A stretch of DNA of 64,000 nucleotides, from assembly GCA_030761205.1 (NCBI GenBank), contig JAULJL010000005.1, positions 9,697,501 through 9,761,500 of the forward strand. The letters are read 5' to 3'. Below, in pieces: positions 23,604 through 36,310 of this stretch. How positions within the stretch are numbered: the stretch's first letter is position 1; every line of letters begins with the position of its first letter. The notes under the pieces are model-generated. The model saw only the letters and a list, made by a program, of their open reading frames with translations, did no database searches and had not been told where the DNA came from. This DNA comes from Fremontodendron californicum. Its lineage: Eukaryota > Streptophyta > Magnoliopsida > Malvales > Malvaceae. The translations under genes were made by a program, and so were the position numbers.

Positions 23604-23945
23604 GGTTAATTACACGGATAGTCACCCAACTATTAGAGGTTTTTTTATTTTAGTCACCTAACTATGAAAAATATCAATTTAGTCACTCACGTTATAAATA
23701 TTTACTTTTTTGGCCACCCAATTGTTAGAGACTAACGATTGGATGACGTGACATTACCATGTCAACTTCAGATGACACGTGGCATTGCCACGTCATCCAA
23801 ATGCCATGTGGCATTATGAATTTTGAAAAAAATTTGAAAATTAAAAAAAAAAATACATTATACTTTTAATCACTTAACTTTTCAAAAATTTTTATTTTGG
23901 TCACCCAATTTTGAAAATTTTATAATTTGGTCACCAATGTTTTAC
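23604..23945. repeat. Repeat with inverted 'gtcaccca' arms and palindromic centre
   Basis: TAATTACACGGATAGTCACCC, TAGTCACCTAACTATG and TTGGTCACCCAATTTTG-like phrases flank a GC-richer centre with GATGACACGTGGCATTGCCACG. The type is familiar from plant intergenic DNA. I cannot assign it to a superfamily and found no target duplication. Confidence 0.45.
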
Positions 23946-24700
23946 GTCTGTCAAAACTTATTTTATTAATGTTATGATCTCCATTGTCAATGGTTCGTCG
24001 TCGACATAACTTTTATATCGATATGATTACCTATATCAAAATTATTTTATTATTTTTGTTATCTATATCAAAAATCTTGATATAATAATACTCAAATATG
24101 AATTCAAATTTTATAAAAAAAAATAAGAAATAAGCATTCAATATTTTTATTTTATAGAATTAAAATTATATTTTAACTTTTATTTTATTGTAATTATATC
24201 CTTTAAATTTAAAAATTTGATGAATCAATCTAATCGTTAAAAATATTTAAATGCATTACTTGAAGCATTTGATATCCAGTTCGTCCAAATAAATTTAAGT
24301 AATTGTTGTAGATTACATCAATCAATCAAGAAAATTTAACCGAAATATGAAAATTTTCATAACGTCAAAATTCTAACTATAATAAAAGTTAATAATTTTG
24401 ATTCCATACAACCAAATATATAACAAAAATAAAAAAAATATTTATGAAATTAAATTGCACAAAATTGGCGATTAAATTGTTATAAAACCATGTCGATGGT
24501 CATATGTTCAAAATGAAGATAAAAATATTAATAATTTCACAAACGTTGGTGATCAAATTGTAAACTTGCAAAAGTTATTCAGTTTTTTTTATCATTGATG
24601 TCACCAGATAAATTAATTTATTTTTTTCATTCTTCTTATTTCATCTTCTTTGCCAAACATTACATAAAAAATTAGGATTGTCTAGCATTACTCTTTGGTT

Positions 24701-25589
24701 TCAGATGACATCTAGCATGAATCTTTTTAATTGGAAAAATAATATATATATGTAATTGTGTTGGAATTTGGAGGGCCAACAGGTAAAACTCAGCAGAGTT
24801 ATCACTACAATGAAATCGTTGGATTCAAAAGAATATTTTTCTACGAGGAACAGAACAGGCTCCAACAATAAAAGAAACCTCCTGAGTTTATTCATAAAAC
24901 AGCCTCCAATATGATGGGTGTCTCTAATCAAGCTCCCAAATAAAACCTAAATTAATATTACATTTAAGAGTTTGGTTCTGGTCTTGGGTTCGAACCTAGC
25001 CGGTGGAATTTCCTAATGCTTTTTATTTTGCCTTTGACAAAGAAGGCAAAATTCAACATGCTACTTTCTTGGCCCCTCAAAAATCAGATTTATTCAAAAC
25101 CAGAAACAAACATGTAGAACATATGACACTAACATAAGGGTCTAATTACTAGAAAGAAAATCTGAAAAGAATATCACCCATTTTCGACAACATCGTCTTC
25201 ATCCATTCCATGAAAACGTAAAAATCATAATTTTTCATGGCATTTAAATTCCCATGAAATGATAATTGAGAAACTCATAATATTAAAGATAAAAGTAGCA
25301 GATGGCTTACTAATTATTGAAATTAAAACCATAACACATGTTGCTACATTTCAGTGTGTAAACGTATTTTCTTTTTTAACAGATAAGTTTTTAGTAATGC
25401 TAACAGCATGTTGAAGGATGAAAGAATTAAAAAAAATAAAAAAGACTAACCTTCTACTACCATTTGGAGGAAATGATAATCTTTGTGTATTGAAAACTGA
25501 AGGTAGATCAGTTTATCTAAAGATTCCACCATTCCATTAGTTTCGGTTCCTCAGTTAGTGTGATCCTCAGTCAGGAAAAAAGCTTTAAG
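24701..25589. other. Spacer and probable 3' UTR of the ERD2 gene
   Basis: No gene is visible. The few hundred bases next to 25590 are probably the 3' UTR of the minus-strand receptor gene. A pol III B-box-like GGTTCGAACCT at 24987-24997 has no A box at the right distance, so I do not call a tRNA. Confidence 0.4.
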
Positions 25590-28500
25590 TCAAGCAGGAA
25601 GCTTTAGCTTCTCATGGTTCTTCCAGCTGAAACGAGGAAAAAAAAACAAATTTGTTAGTATCAAATCAGAAATCATTTTTAAAATGCTTTATTTCCCACG
25701 TAAAGTATCTTCGAGTATAAACAGTTACTGGTAAATTTCGGTTCAAAAGCAAATGATATTTCTTTGTTAAAAAAAATAAGATCAAATGATAGATATATAA
25801 TAAATCCAGTCTATGTTATCCGGACTTGAAGGCGAGTGTCGGATACGGATATGTGTCTAACACGCATATTCTCATTTTTTAAAAAAGTTTTTTCATATAT
25901 TTGAAGGATCATACCCCCATAACATGGGTACTTTAAGAAAATGAAAAGCCCGGATAACATAGCATCCAATTAGAGATTCTGGTAAACTTGAACGGTTTAT
26001 ATTCTTCAGTGATCAAGGGAAAAAGGGAGTGCATTAGTCTGATTAAAATTCCAAGAAAATGCATAGTGAAAATTTCCTCGGATTTGAAAGTTTTTTGTAT
26101 TCTTATTTCTTAAGTTTGAATCAATGGAACCAGTAACATACTGTTGATATCCTGTATAATGTGTTTAAGAAATGAATCAAGGTCACAACATTTACAAAAC
26201 AAGCAACGCCTTAACTAAATGTTGAGGAAGAAGAATGCATGAAACATACCTTTTTATATAGTAGTAAAAGAAGTCTGCATAAAGAGCAGTCTGGACCAAG
26301 CCTGAAAGCCAAGCTGTTCTTGGCATTTGACACAAATTCTTGTTAACAATGTTACCTTAAAAGAGAAAATGCAAATGGGAGGCTAGAGAAACTTACGTAT
26401 CCAGCGGATTTTGTAATTCTCCGTGAAGAAACGATAAACCCAATTGATGAGATATAAAGCTCTATAGCCACTACATATGAAATTAAACAAAAAGCATCAC
26501 TAAATTTTTAAAAACCAAATAATTAAAAACTAAAATATAAAGGAAGAATGAAACAGAATCCAATTGCTACAAGGCAAATTTTGTTCAAGCATTACTTATA
26601 AACTATTAATCTAATATATCTATGTTAAAAAAATTTATGTCATGCACAAATGTAAAGTTCAAATTATGGATGGATAAAAGTGTGTACAAGCAGAGCAAGC
26701 TGCAATCTACTACATAGGGATACTGTTGTTACATGGACTTAGGTATTAGTATCGGACATTGGTTGTGCCAGCATGTCTGACTCGTCTTTTGTTTAAAATT
26801 TTGGACTCGCGAAATCTGCTAAAAAGAATCATAATAGCTGACTTCAATCTATCAAAGCATTTTTACAAACAACATAGGTTGGATTTCAACTTATTTGTCC
26901 TATTAGTCAGGTTTGGGTCTGACTATGCTTCAAGTTAACAAAATATCAGATTTTGAACAAGCAAGCCACACTCTCCAAAATGATGCAACTAGGAAATTAC
27001 TTCAAACTTTTATTAAAGTGCAGCAACTTGTTAATGATTAAGAACTAGCTCAACCAAGCAATCTGAATTCTAATCAGAAATAACATAAAGAAAGAAAGAC
27101 CAAACACAAATATTAATAAACAATTGCTGGGAAATCAGATGAAAAATTAGATAATAAAGAAGAAAAGAAAGAAGAAAAAACGAAACTACATGGTTTGTTT
27201 GCATCCCAAGAAAGTTTCAATACTAATCTGAACATACAACCTGCTAAGCGGATAAAAGATAAAAAGTGTTAGCCCTAAAGCTTGAAGTCTCCAAGTTCAT
27301 AGATCCTAGCTCAATTTGGAGTCAGACGAAAATATCCACCCTAATTACCAGCATACCCTCATTGCCTTAGCTTGAAAATTAGCTATTACAGGTTTGCAAG
27401 AAAAGCACAATAGGCTTCTTTCATGCTTATCATTGTGCTTGCATCACTTTTGAGACTACCGTTGTATTGCTTCTAGTTTGAGAGCACCAGCAGTCTATTA
27501 CTCTCCATTTCACAAAGTTCATATTGGACATTCACATGAATGTCAGGGATGCTTCAGAAAGAATATTTGATTAAGACATGAGAAAGATCTTCAAAAGTAT
27601 TGGTCTTGAAATCAATTTAACATTCCATTTATAGTCTAGCAAAGTAATATACAAAAATAAATTTATCTTGCTTTGTATAAAGCATGTCTAGGCAAGTTAT
27701 GTATCCCATGCAAAGCCTTACCATTCTAGCTTTTCTTTCTGAAACATTCATGAAGACCAAATGCTAAATAGAACTATAATTCCTGGGAAGACCTGTTGAT
27801 GACATGAACCTGACAGGGCCACAAACAGTAAAGTAATTAGAGGCCCCTATATTATTCTGTCCAAATGGTTTACATTAATTTCTCAAAGGAACTATGCTAT
27901 CCAACTGTTATGAACCTATATTGAACCTAGCCTTTCGTATACCATACTGGTTCACCCCCATCCTTGAATGCTAGTATCAATTAACTGAGTAAACTCCACA
28001 AAAGTTTTGCATTTCTTTGCTAGCCAACCTTCACTCCTCTGTTTCTAACACACTTATGCATAATTCAAAGTTTATTATCCCCACTCTTTTCCTCAGCCCA
28101 TCCTACCAAACTATCCAAAATTCAAATAACTTTAACCATAATTTTAGAGAGAACACCTTAAACCATTATCTCCACCAAAGCATCAATACACAAATAAGAT
28201 TGAAATAACATCAATCCCTTCATGTTGGCTTTGAATGCCAAGGGATTGCCCACAGCAAACCTCCTAATCTTCACAATCTCACAACAGGAACAAGATACTT
28301 CTTCAAGTTTGGATGCATCATGCTCAGTCCAAACCCACTTAGAGGGGCCAGTAACCTAATAATTTATCACATGGACCTCTAAAGGGGCCACCAACACCAC
28401 TATTAGATAATAGAGCTATAAATTTAGATGAGTCCGTTATATAGACTAATTCATTTCCCAAGAATTTCCTCCCTTGAAGTTGTCATACTAGTCAGGCCAC

Positions 28501-31500
28501 CTAAAACTCAGAACAACAGCCAACGGCTCCATACTCAAATAACAGATGATAGTCTATTCGGGAAGTGGGTAAAAAACCCAATTAATGCACATGCAAAAAC
28601 ATATCTTTATAAGAATGCGGGAGAAAAATTACATGTCTCCACATCTTCATTGCAAAAATGTATACATAACACAAGTACTGCTTGAGAGGCACCATACTCA
28701 GTTAACAGAAGATATTCTGAATGGGAAAAGAGGGGGTGGAGACTGGTGCTTGTAGAATAGCAACCAAATCAGAGCAAGATAGAAAGACCAATACAATAAT
28801 AGCAAGTAATGCAGCATTACTAAAATAAGATGGCATACCCAAGAAGAAAAACGTAGTTTCCAGTTAAGTTATCAATGTTCCTTGACCTTTGCAGTAATAC
28901 TAACTGAGGTAAGATTGCTACTGCTTCAAGATAGAGGGAGAACGTCCACAACACCTATCACAAGAGGTCAACTTCATATTAGAAATCAAATCCAGATTAA
29001 AAAGCAAGTTCTTTTAGTCAAGCAGAGCAACAAATTTAAGCAAAATAGCGAACTATGAATTGGTAAGGAAGACATGAGAGCCATTTGTAGTAAATAGATC
29101 TTATATCCCTCAAAGGACAAAGATCACATCTCCTTATTTTTAAGCCATCCCCTGGTTTCTTCTTCATCCAAGTTCAAAAGGGGTCAAGGGATTTTAATGC
29201 AACTTTATTGCTTTCAGATTAGTCAATAGTCACCACTATCTGCAGTGCACAGACAGTTTAGCTTGAAACCCTATGATATTTATAGTACTTGTTAATCTAA
29301 CTGCACTTCATTCAAGAAGAAAACCTCAGGGAACTATACTGTGATTGAATATCATGGAGCTCAACACAGATATTCATTTCTACAAGTTTTAGCTGTAATA
29401 AATTACTAAAATTCATATGCAAGAACATAATTCAGCCCTTAAGTAAATTATTTTACCAAACAAGAAAAGAAGGTCAAGATTAAATATAACGAGAAGAGCA
29501 GACAGTTTCATACCTCTGTTACATTAAAAGCAGGGTGAATCAGTAGGGCCAGCACGAAACATGGGGGAATCAAAAAGTAATGTCTAAAACTATCCTGCTC
29601 CTTGCTGTAGGTCTGCTTCACAACCTTATGGTAGCGCATGTACCAAACAATGCAAATTGAAGTTCCAATGAAAACTAGCTTCATTATAGTGTTGTAGAAA
29701 GATATATACCTTGTGAACAAATCAAGGTACCGAGTAAGAAAGACTATAACATACAATTCCTGAGTCTTAAGTGAAATTCCTGAAAATAAAAATTAGTTTA
29801 GGCTTTAGACTTGATAGAAGGAAAAAATTCACCGAAAACAGAAATGTACATATTATTCAGATTCAGATGTATATGCTCTGTATAATGTGGGTGCATGTCT
29901 GCTTGCATGCAAATTTTATTCAGATTTATATGATCTTCAAGTGCATCAGAGAGGTGAGGGAGAGCAGAGCAAGTTTGCTCATGTGTGTGCAACTGTGCAT
30001 GTTGTGTTTGTCTATAGAGAGAGAAAGAGAGATGAAGCAGGCTCCTTTTTATCAATGTCTCGTAGAAACAAGAAGCAAGGAGAAGTCATTTTTGAACAAT
30101 CCTTTTTATCAATGTCTCAAAGAAAATAAGAAACAAGATAATATTTTGAAACATTCTTTTGAACTGATTTATCTAGCACAAAGCATGTCTTCCAGATTAT
30201 ATCAAGTTTTGTAAGTTTAATTTGCATTTGGAAAAGAATGCAATTTATCAAGTTTTGTAAGACTAATTAAGATTGGTACAACTTCTCACAAACAGGTTCA
30301 TAAAGCAAGCAATTTAAGGTCAAACAGATTTCCAATTATTTCCAGCCAAAGCTCCTTCTAGGGTACTAATTTATAAAATATAAAAGTTCAAAAACTTTAC
30401 AGTTTTTGGTTTTTCTTTTGGCTAGTGTATTCATGTCTATGGAAAATTTCAAGCAAAAGACACATAACATAGAGAATACAAAGATTGGTGCAAGTGTATG
30501 TGTGTGCACAGCTCTAGCTTCCAAAGAAAAACAATTTTCCTTATTCAATTTAGCAATATGCCTCAAAGAAAACAAGCACGAAGCAATGACAATGGTGCAG
30601 AAAACACGAAGAAAATAGAGCAGAGGAATTGAGTATTAAGACCTTGGAACCCAAGGGTCCAAGCATTCGATCTACAAAATTAAAAACTTCCTACCAAGAA
30701 CCATAGAGAACAACCAATACTGTTATGAAAATGGATTTCCAAAGAATTTCATACAGGGAAAAAAGTTTCAAATTACTCTCTAGAAAAAGTTTCTGCAACA
30801 AAGGCTCTTTTTACTTCTTGAAGACCAAACCAAACAATTTTATTTTCATTTTTGAGAGATGATCAACAAATTGAAACCAGAAGAAGGAGTGTATAAAGAA
30901 TTTTAGATGCTTCTTTTTCCCACTGCCATTCCAGAACTAGCAGTCTCACTCATTGCTTTCAGCAGAATTTAAAAACACAGTTAACAGTTGAGATAAGTCC
31001 AAGATTGAGTCATATAAAGAACTAAACTTCGTATTGCTGGAAAATGCATTTTGAGGGTTTTGGGCAAATAAGTCTATTATCAGATAGTCAAAATCTTCAT
31101 TCTTTGGCAACCACTACATAACTTCTGATCCAAAATGGGAATGTAGAAATTTTGCAAGTACAAGGACGAGTTCTGAAATTAGAAATTCCAACCAATAAAT
31201 AGACAAAGAAAATGAAAAAGTGAAGTGAAGTGAGATAACATTGAAGTTCTTAGTAAAGAATGGCCTTTGTTGAGACAATCCTCAAGCTTTGAGATTTTCA
31301 AAACAAACAATTATTTCATTCTTCCATCAAGCACTGTAGGAAGAAAACCACCAACAATGTCCATAATTTTAATTTCTTTTTCTTTTAGTATTCAGAGAAA
31401 TTACTTCATTTATGTAAAACGACAAAATTTTCAAATCTGTTCTCTTCTCAATTTTCCATTAGTAAAATTTGATATCTTCTCTTTTAAAAGAAATGCCCTA

Positions 31501-32425
31501 AACCGACAAATAGTCTAACCTTTACTGCTATTTGAACAAAATTTCCACAACACAGAGTTTTGAATAATTTCACAGATTACAATTCTGGAAATTACTTCAT
31601 TGCAAAAGTTTTTGAAATAACGATAATATAGAAGTAGGCAAAACAAAGGCCTAAATTTTGTCAACTGCTGCACCACTTAAGCTTAGAGACAAATTCCAGA
31701 AAAAAAGAACTTGCCTTATTACTAATTTACTATGCATAAAAACAGATGTTGATGTGAGACAATGGTAAAACAACAACCAAATAACTGCTCCATCAATCAT
31801 TACAAGAAATATAAGAAACAGAGGACCACCTATGATCTACCAAACAAATGTTCCGGTGAAAAAAAAAAGAATATTTTTGTCAAACAATCACTTATATTCT
31901 TCTAACAAGCACTAGAGTTTAACCAGCTAACCAAAATAAAGACCAAACATAGCAAATCAAACTAAGAGATAAGAAGTCAGCAGAATGATCAACAAAAGTC
32001 AACACAGACAAAAATCAAAAGAAAATATAGAAAGAAAAAAGGGTTGCCTGGAAAGCTTCTGAATTTGAGTTTTTCATGCAAAAAAACCTCTTCAAAATTA
32101 ACAACAAACAAAGCACTCTTGCAAAAGTGAAAAAGAAAATAAAATCAAAGAATGGGTATTTACAAAATACAAGGAAAAGGGTATTCAGCAAAAAAAAATT
32201 CCAAACTTGGAAAAGCCCATGTTCCTATTAGTGGCAGCTAGGAATCATCATTAAATTAACAAAAACTGGGTATCCAAAATTTCTTTCTTAAAAGAAAAAA
32301 TAAAACAGTAGAAGTAGAAACAAAAAGAAAATACCAGCACAAGATTTCATGGTACGGATCTTGAGGAGAAGAACCACAATGCTGAGGAGATGGGTAATGT
32401 CTCCAGATAACCTGAATATGTTCAT
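25590..32425 (-). CDS. ERD2: ER lumen protein-retaining (K/HDEL) receptor, ERD2 family
   Basis: Six exons: 32425-32335, 29779-29514, 28954-28839, 26470-26397, 26313-26250 and 25626-25590. All five introns begin GT and end AG, and the phases join into exactly 215 codons plus TGA, the standard plant ERD2 length. The protein has seven membrane segments and cycles between Golgi and ER, where it returns soluble proteins ending in HDEL/KDEL. It starts MNIFRLSGDITHLLS and contains FLTRYLDLFTRY with R47 and D50, YLEAVAILPQL with E129, and YRALYLINWVYRFF with R161 and R171. These match the ligand-binding residues known in the human receptor (R47, D50, E127, R159, R169). It ends with ADFFYYY and a lysine-rich tail finishing KLKLPA. 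Introns 1 (2555 bp) and 3 (2368 bp) are long. No break was seen, and it is probably expressed. Confidence 0.96.
25811..25962. mobile_element. Small MITE in intron 5 of ERD2 (TIR CTATGTTATCCGG)
   Basis: Starts CTATGTTATCCGGACTT; the reverse complement of the end is CTATGTTATCCGGGCTT. It contains GTGTCGGATACGGATATGTG and is about 152 bp long. The flanks share only ATCCA-like bases, so the duplication is unclear. Similar degraded text (GTATCGGACATTGG) appears at about 26735-26830 in intron 3. Confidence 0.7.
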
Positions 32426-32640
32426 GATTGCTATTTTGCTCTGTCAATCAAACTTTTGCTGCTTCTGTTTTGTTTTTTTTTCCCTTGGAACGGTAGGTTT
32501 TCCTTGAACGAACACTTTTTAAGGTTGACAACAACTAGTTAACGTTGACATTTGCTTACCAACCAGAGGACAATACAAGAGTTTTTTTTTTTTCGAGTTC
32601 CCCTTTTTTAAGGTAATTATTGTATTATTTTTATAGGAAA
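32426..32640 (-). promoter_or_regulatory. 5' UTR and proximal promoter region of ERD2
   Basis: This lies between the ATG at 32425 and the MITE-like segment at 32652. On the coding strand it includes a purine-rich stretch (AGGGAAAAAAAAACAAAACAG) typical of plant 5' leaders. No clear TATA box was found, as is common for housekeeping genes. The exact transcription start cannot be seen. Confidence 0.4.
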
Positions 32641-32651
32641 GGGATGCACTT

Positions 32652-33193
32652 TATTCAAAAATCGAATTATTCGTTCAAACTCGACGTTTATATTTAAAAA
32701 GATTTGAATAAAAATATTAAATTTAAAATATAAATTTGGATAAAAAAATGAGGTCCGTTTAAAAAATAAGTCGGACCTTGGCTCTAACAATTAAGATCCG
32801 AATCCGACCTGACTTATTTTTAATTTATATAATATATTACTTTTATATTTTTATATATTATATAATTTATATCATTAAAAAATAAATATATAATATTATA
32901 GTGTAAATATTTAAAAATAGGTTAAGTTATTAATGTTTAAAATTTAATAAAAGAAAAAAAAAGATAAATTATTATAAATTAAATAATAAAAAAATATTTA
33001 TTTAATTTTTTTTTTTTAAAATATGAATAAATTTAAATGAGTTTGGACTACCTATTTACAAATATGGGTGGATTTGGACAGAATTTGAGATTTATATTTT
33101 GGGTCGGACCGACTTTGAATAAGTATATGTAATATTAATATCATGCCTAGACTTGATCCGAATCCGATTCGGCATGGCCCATAATCACTTCTA
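32652..33193. mobile_element. Possible hAT-like element (542 bp) beside the ERD2 promoter
   Basis: The right end reads, as reverse complement, TAGAAGTGATTATGGGCC, like the MITE end at 11260. The flanks ATGCACTT (32644-32651) and ATTCACTT (33194-33201) agree at 7 of 8 bases. The left end does not pair well with the right, so the left border is uncertain. The interior has GGGTCGGACCG and GTCGGACC in opposite directions around an AT-rich core. Confidence 0.45.
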
Positions 33194-33201
33194 ATTCACT
33201 T

Positions 33202-34305
33202 AGACTAATGTGAAACTCATGAATTTTACATAATTTTTTAATCATTGGATCAAAATTAAATATGTGACTTGGATTAAAACACTATATTTTCTCTTTTCCT
33301 TGTGAGATTTTTTTTTACACATTTGTTTTTATCACTTCATTTTTTTTCCCTTTCTCTATCACTATATCACTGTATCGATTTCTTTCATGATTTTAGCTTC
33401 TCTTTTCCCACTACATCTAAGAACATCCTTATCCAAAATTCTCATTTCAATTTTTTTGGTTTTCATCTCTTTCTACTGAAATAATGCTTTGAAATGAAAA
33501 TCTTTAAAAAACAATTCATTTCTCTAGGATTCATTCACTGGACTCACCATTGGTACCGGGTTGATTGTTGTTTTTGCTCGAGATAAGAAAATCTGATCCT
33601 CTCGTCGTGCTCATCTGGTATTTACCTTTTATATAAATCAAACTCCAGCTTTTTACTATAACAATTGTAATTAAATATGTGAGATTTTAATTGTGGTTAA
33701 TTGTAAGGTTTTAGTTGTGATTAATATCAATTGTAGTCAATTGTGATTAGTTGGAATGACATACAGAATATGATTTTAATTGTGATAATGGGTATGAAAA
33801 GGTTGGGATGACGTTGGTAGTAATTGGTTGGTTATGCTTATAATGTATTTGTTAAAATGCCTTTTAAAAATTGCTTGATTTACCATACGAGCAATTTGTT
33901 GCATCAAAAAATGTGGAGCTTCATTTTGTTGCTTATGATTGGATTGCTGTTATTTTAACCGGTTAAGATTTTTGGGTTAAACATAAAGCCAACATTTTTC
34001 ATTCACACAGTACTTAAAATGCAAAGAATCCTAAGGAGATGAAGCTTCTTGGTATCGTAGATTAGCTAGTTAATGTGATTATCAAATTCCAAGTATTGTA
34101 TGTATATGTCTTGGGATAAAGACAACTTTCTCAAACATATAAGTTTATATAGTACTATTGCCCTATTATTTTCTTTTCCAGTTTATACATTACAGTGATT
34201 TTAGTATGTAAACTTAGCTTAACATAACTTTCATTATGTGCTGATCTATTAATGCTTTCACTTTCATGAAAATTAATATTATAGCTAAATTCATGATTTT
34301 GCTCA
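33202..34305. other. Intergenic DNA, no gene seen
   Basis: AT-rich, with a T-rich segment at 33302-33480. It may include intron-like sequence belonging to the kinesin fragment, because a splice-acceptor-like TCAATCAG precedes 34309. Nothing else is supported. Confidence 0.4.
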
Positions 34306-34308
34306 ATC

Positions 34309-34544
34309 AGGTGATTGAGATTAAAGAACTGAAGCAGAAAGTTTTGGAACTAACCGAGTCAAAAGAACAATTAGAACTAAGAAATGAGAAATCGGCAGAG
34401 GAGAGTTCATATGCCAAAGGGCTAGCCTCAGCTGCTACTGTGGAGCTTAAGGCATTATCAGAAAAAGTTGCTAAATTAATGAATCATAATGAGAGATTGG
34501 TTGCAGAACTGACAGCAGCAAAGAACTTCCTGCTACATGTTTAA
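34309..34544 (+). pseudogene. Kinesin-7 (KIN-7D/MKRP-like) coiled-coil exon fragment
   Basis: The stretch encodes IEIKELKQKVLELTESKEQ, RNEKSAEESSYAKGLASAA and ELKALSEKVAKLMNHNERL, then stops at 34542-34544. From memory this matches the conserved coiled-coil segment behind the motor domain of plant mitochondrial-type kinesin-7 proteins (the ESSYAKGLASAAAVELKALSEEV region). A splice-acceptor-like AG directly precedes it. The motor domain, the ATP-binding motifs and the remaining exons are not in the window. The most likely origin is a captured or duplicated single exon. The open frame is intact over this exon, but no functional protein is expected. Confidence 0.8.
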
Positions 34545-34580
34545 TTTTCAAGAGTTATTGTCACCTTAACATGCCAACAG

Positions 34581-34581
<1 letters not shown>

Positions 34582-34619
<38 letters not shown>
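34582..34619. repeat. (TA)n microsatellite
   Basis: An uninterrupted TA run just downstream of the kinesin fragment. Confidence 0.95.
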
Positions 34620-34620
<1 letters not shown>

Positions 34621-35390
34621 TTGGGCAAAATCTTTTTAACTTAAGGATGGTATAGCTTGATTAAAGAATTCCTTGTTTGCTTTAATTTTTTTTTTTGGAT
34701 ACTGACGAATGCACTTATACTAATATTCGCTATAGGATTATATAAGCTCAAAAAATAAGCAGCAAGGCTTGTGAATCGAATTTGTATGATCAAAACTGAT
34801 GGGGACTTTAAGAGTTCTTGTGCTCGAAAATCTTGATATTAAAATGCATAAGCAGATTAGAAATAATGATAGTGACATGATCGTAATTAAGCAAGTTAGA
34901 GCTATCAAATTAACTAGTATTGTCCAATAACTTATTGAAGTAGCAATTTTAAGAGGAACATGAAAACTAAAGCACTCATGAAGAATAATCATAATATTTG
35001 ATTTCATGATGTTAGGGAGTAGTAAATATATCTTTTCAAGCAATAAAGAAATAGCACAAATGTGAAAAGTAAATATATCTTTTCAAGCAATAAAGAAATA
35101 GCACAAATGTGAAACTGAAATAAACTTGAGCGGCTCCGATCTTTTTCTTCTTTCTTTTTTTTTTTTTGTGGTAAAATTAAGCAATTTTGTTCATTGGTAC
35201 ATATAACTCTGTGGCAAATGTTATGTCTAGAATTTGTAACAACTAACAGCTAAAATGGAAAGGAAAAAGCCTATAAAATCTACTTGCTATTCTTTGACTA
35301 GTCTATAGATCTGAATGCTAATCTGCTAACATTTTGTTCCTAGAAGAAAGAAACAGTGCAATGAAACAATGATAACTCCCAAAGAGTCAG
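34620..35390. other. Intergenic DNA with a short tandem duplication
   Basis: No gene is visible. The phrase AAATATATCTTTTCAAGCAA with its neighbours (TAAAGAAATAGCACAAATG) occurs twice in tandem at about 35023-35063 and 35070-35111. Confidence 0.5.
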
Positions 35391-35632
35391 AGTTTAACTA
35401 GGGATGGCAATTTGTACTGCGGATTCAGATATCCGCGGATATCCGATCCATTTTTTGTGGATTCGAATTTGCGGATTCGGATATTATAATTATTATCCGC
35501 AGCAGATGCGGATATAAACCCTCGAATATCCATTATCTGAATCCGCATAAGTTATGCGGATTCGGATAGCGGATTCGGATATCCGAATTCGAATCCGATT
35601 TTTGTAAAACACATAAAGTTTTGCTCTTGAAG

Positions 35633-35690
35633 AGACTTGAATCTTGGCCTGCAAAGTTATCCACCAAAGACTTAACCAATGAGCTAAGCT
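35633..35690 (-). repeat. tRNA-derived (SINE-like) relic
   Basis: On the minus strand TAGCTCATTGG (35676-35686) resembles a pol III A box, and GATTCAAGTCT (35633-35643) resembles a B box about 32 bases later. Both have mismatches to consensus. No full cloverleaf or poly-T terminator is evident, so it is at best a SINE or tRNA pseudogene. Confidence 0.35.
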
Positions 35691-35992
35691 TCAATTTTGA
35701 AATAACATGCTACTAAAATTAAATTATATCAAGTATAATGAAATATAATAATAATTTTAAAATATCTTTTCAAAATAAAATATAATAATTAATTAATTAT
35801 ATTAAATACCTTTAAATTTAAAAAATACATGATACTTTTATAAAATAATATTTGATGATTTAATCAGCTTAATTTGTTAAATCACTCTAATGACAATATT
35901 TATTTTATTTTTTGCAAAATGATCTTATAACGAAGTTATGTACTTTAGTACTTATGTTAATTAAAATAAATATTAAAATATAATTTTTTTTC

Positions 35993-36004
35993 TAATACGA
36001 CATA

Positions 36005-36050
<46 letters not shown>

Positions 36051-36310
36051 TGTTTTAAGCATAAATCTTAAGAATCAAACTTTTATTAGCTTAAAAAATT
36101 ATACATAAAATCCTTTTTCGTCTTTTTATTCCTTAATTTCATTGGACAATATAAAACTAAATTTTGTTTAATACGACATAAATATTTATATATATATATA
36201 TATATATTTAAGTATAAATCTTAAGAATCAAACTTTTATTAGCTTAAAAAATTATACATAAAATCCTCTTTCATCTTTTATTTTTTAATTTCATTAGACA
36301 ATATAAAAGT
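35993..36310. repeat. Local tandem duplication with (TA)n/(GA)n
   Basis: TAATACGACATAAATAT starts at 35993 and again at 36169 (offset 176). Both copies continue with AAATCTTAAGAATCAAACTT and TTAGCTTAAAAAATTATAC. The first copy contains TA repeats followed by a GA run up to 36050; the second has TA repeats only. Confidence 0.85.

Larger units (their letters stand above)
13930..24700. other. Gene-free AT-rich intergenic region with small transposons and repeats
   Basis: I find no convincing host gene on either strand. The region holds MITEs (14567-14837, 15868-16161, 21957-22241), AT microsatellites, a degenerate foldback, the ACGA-type repeat field and a short tandem array, listed separately. 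Open frames here (for example 20038-20274, minus) are short, low-complexity and unsupported. The segment 13960-14215 also ends in a MITE-like TGAACACCTTTA, but I could not pair it with a left end. Confidence 0.7.

Noticed and set aside
24987..24997. B-box-like GGTTCGAACCT, possible tRNA
   Set aside because: No A box at the right distance and no cloverleaf; chance or a relic.
29771..30618. Overlapping open frames on both strands
   Set aside because: They fall in intron 1 of the ERD2 gene, have no recognisable domain and sit in low-complexity AGAG/GTGT text.
32256..32447. 63-codon minus-strand open frame over ERD2 exon 1
   Set aside because: Wrong frame; the ERD2 frame from the ATG at 32425 splices correctly to exon 2.
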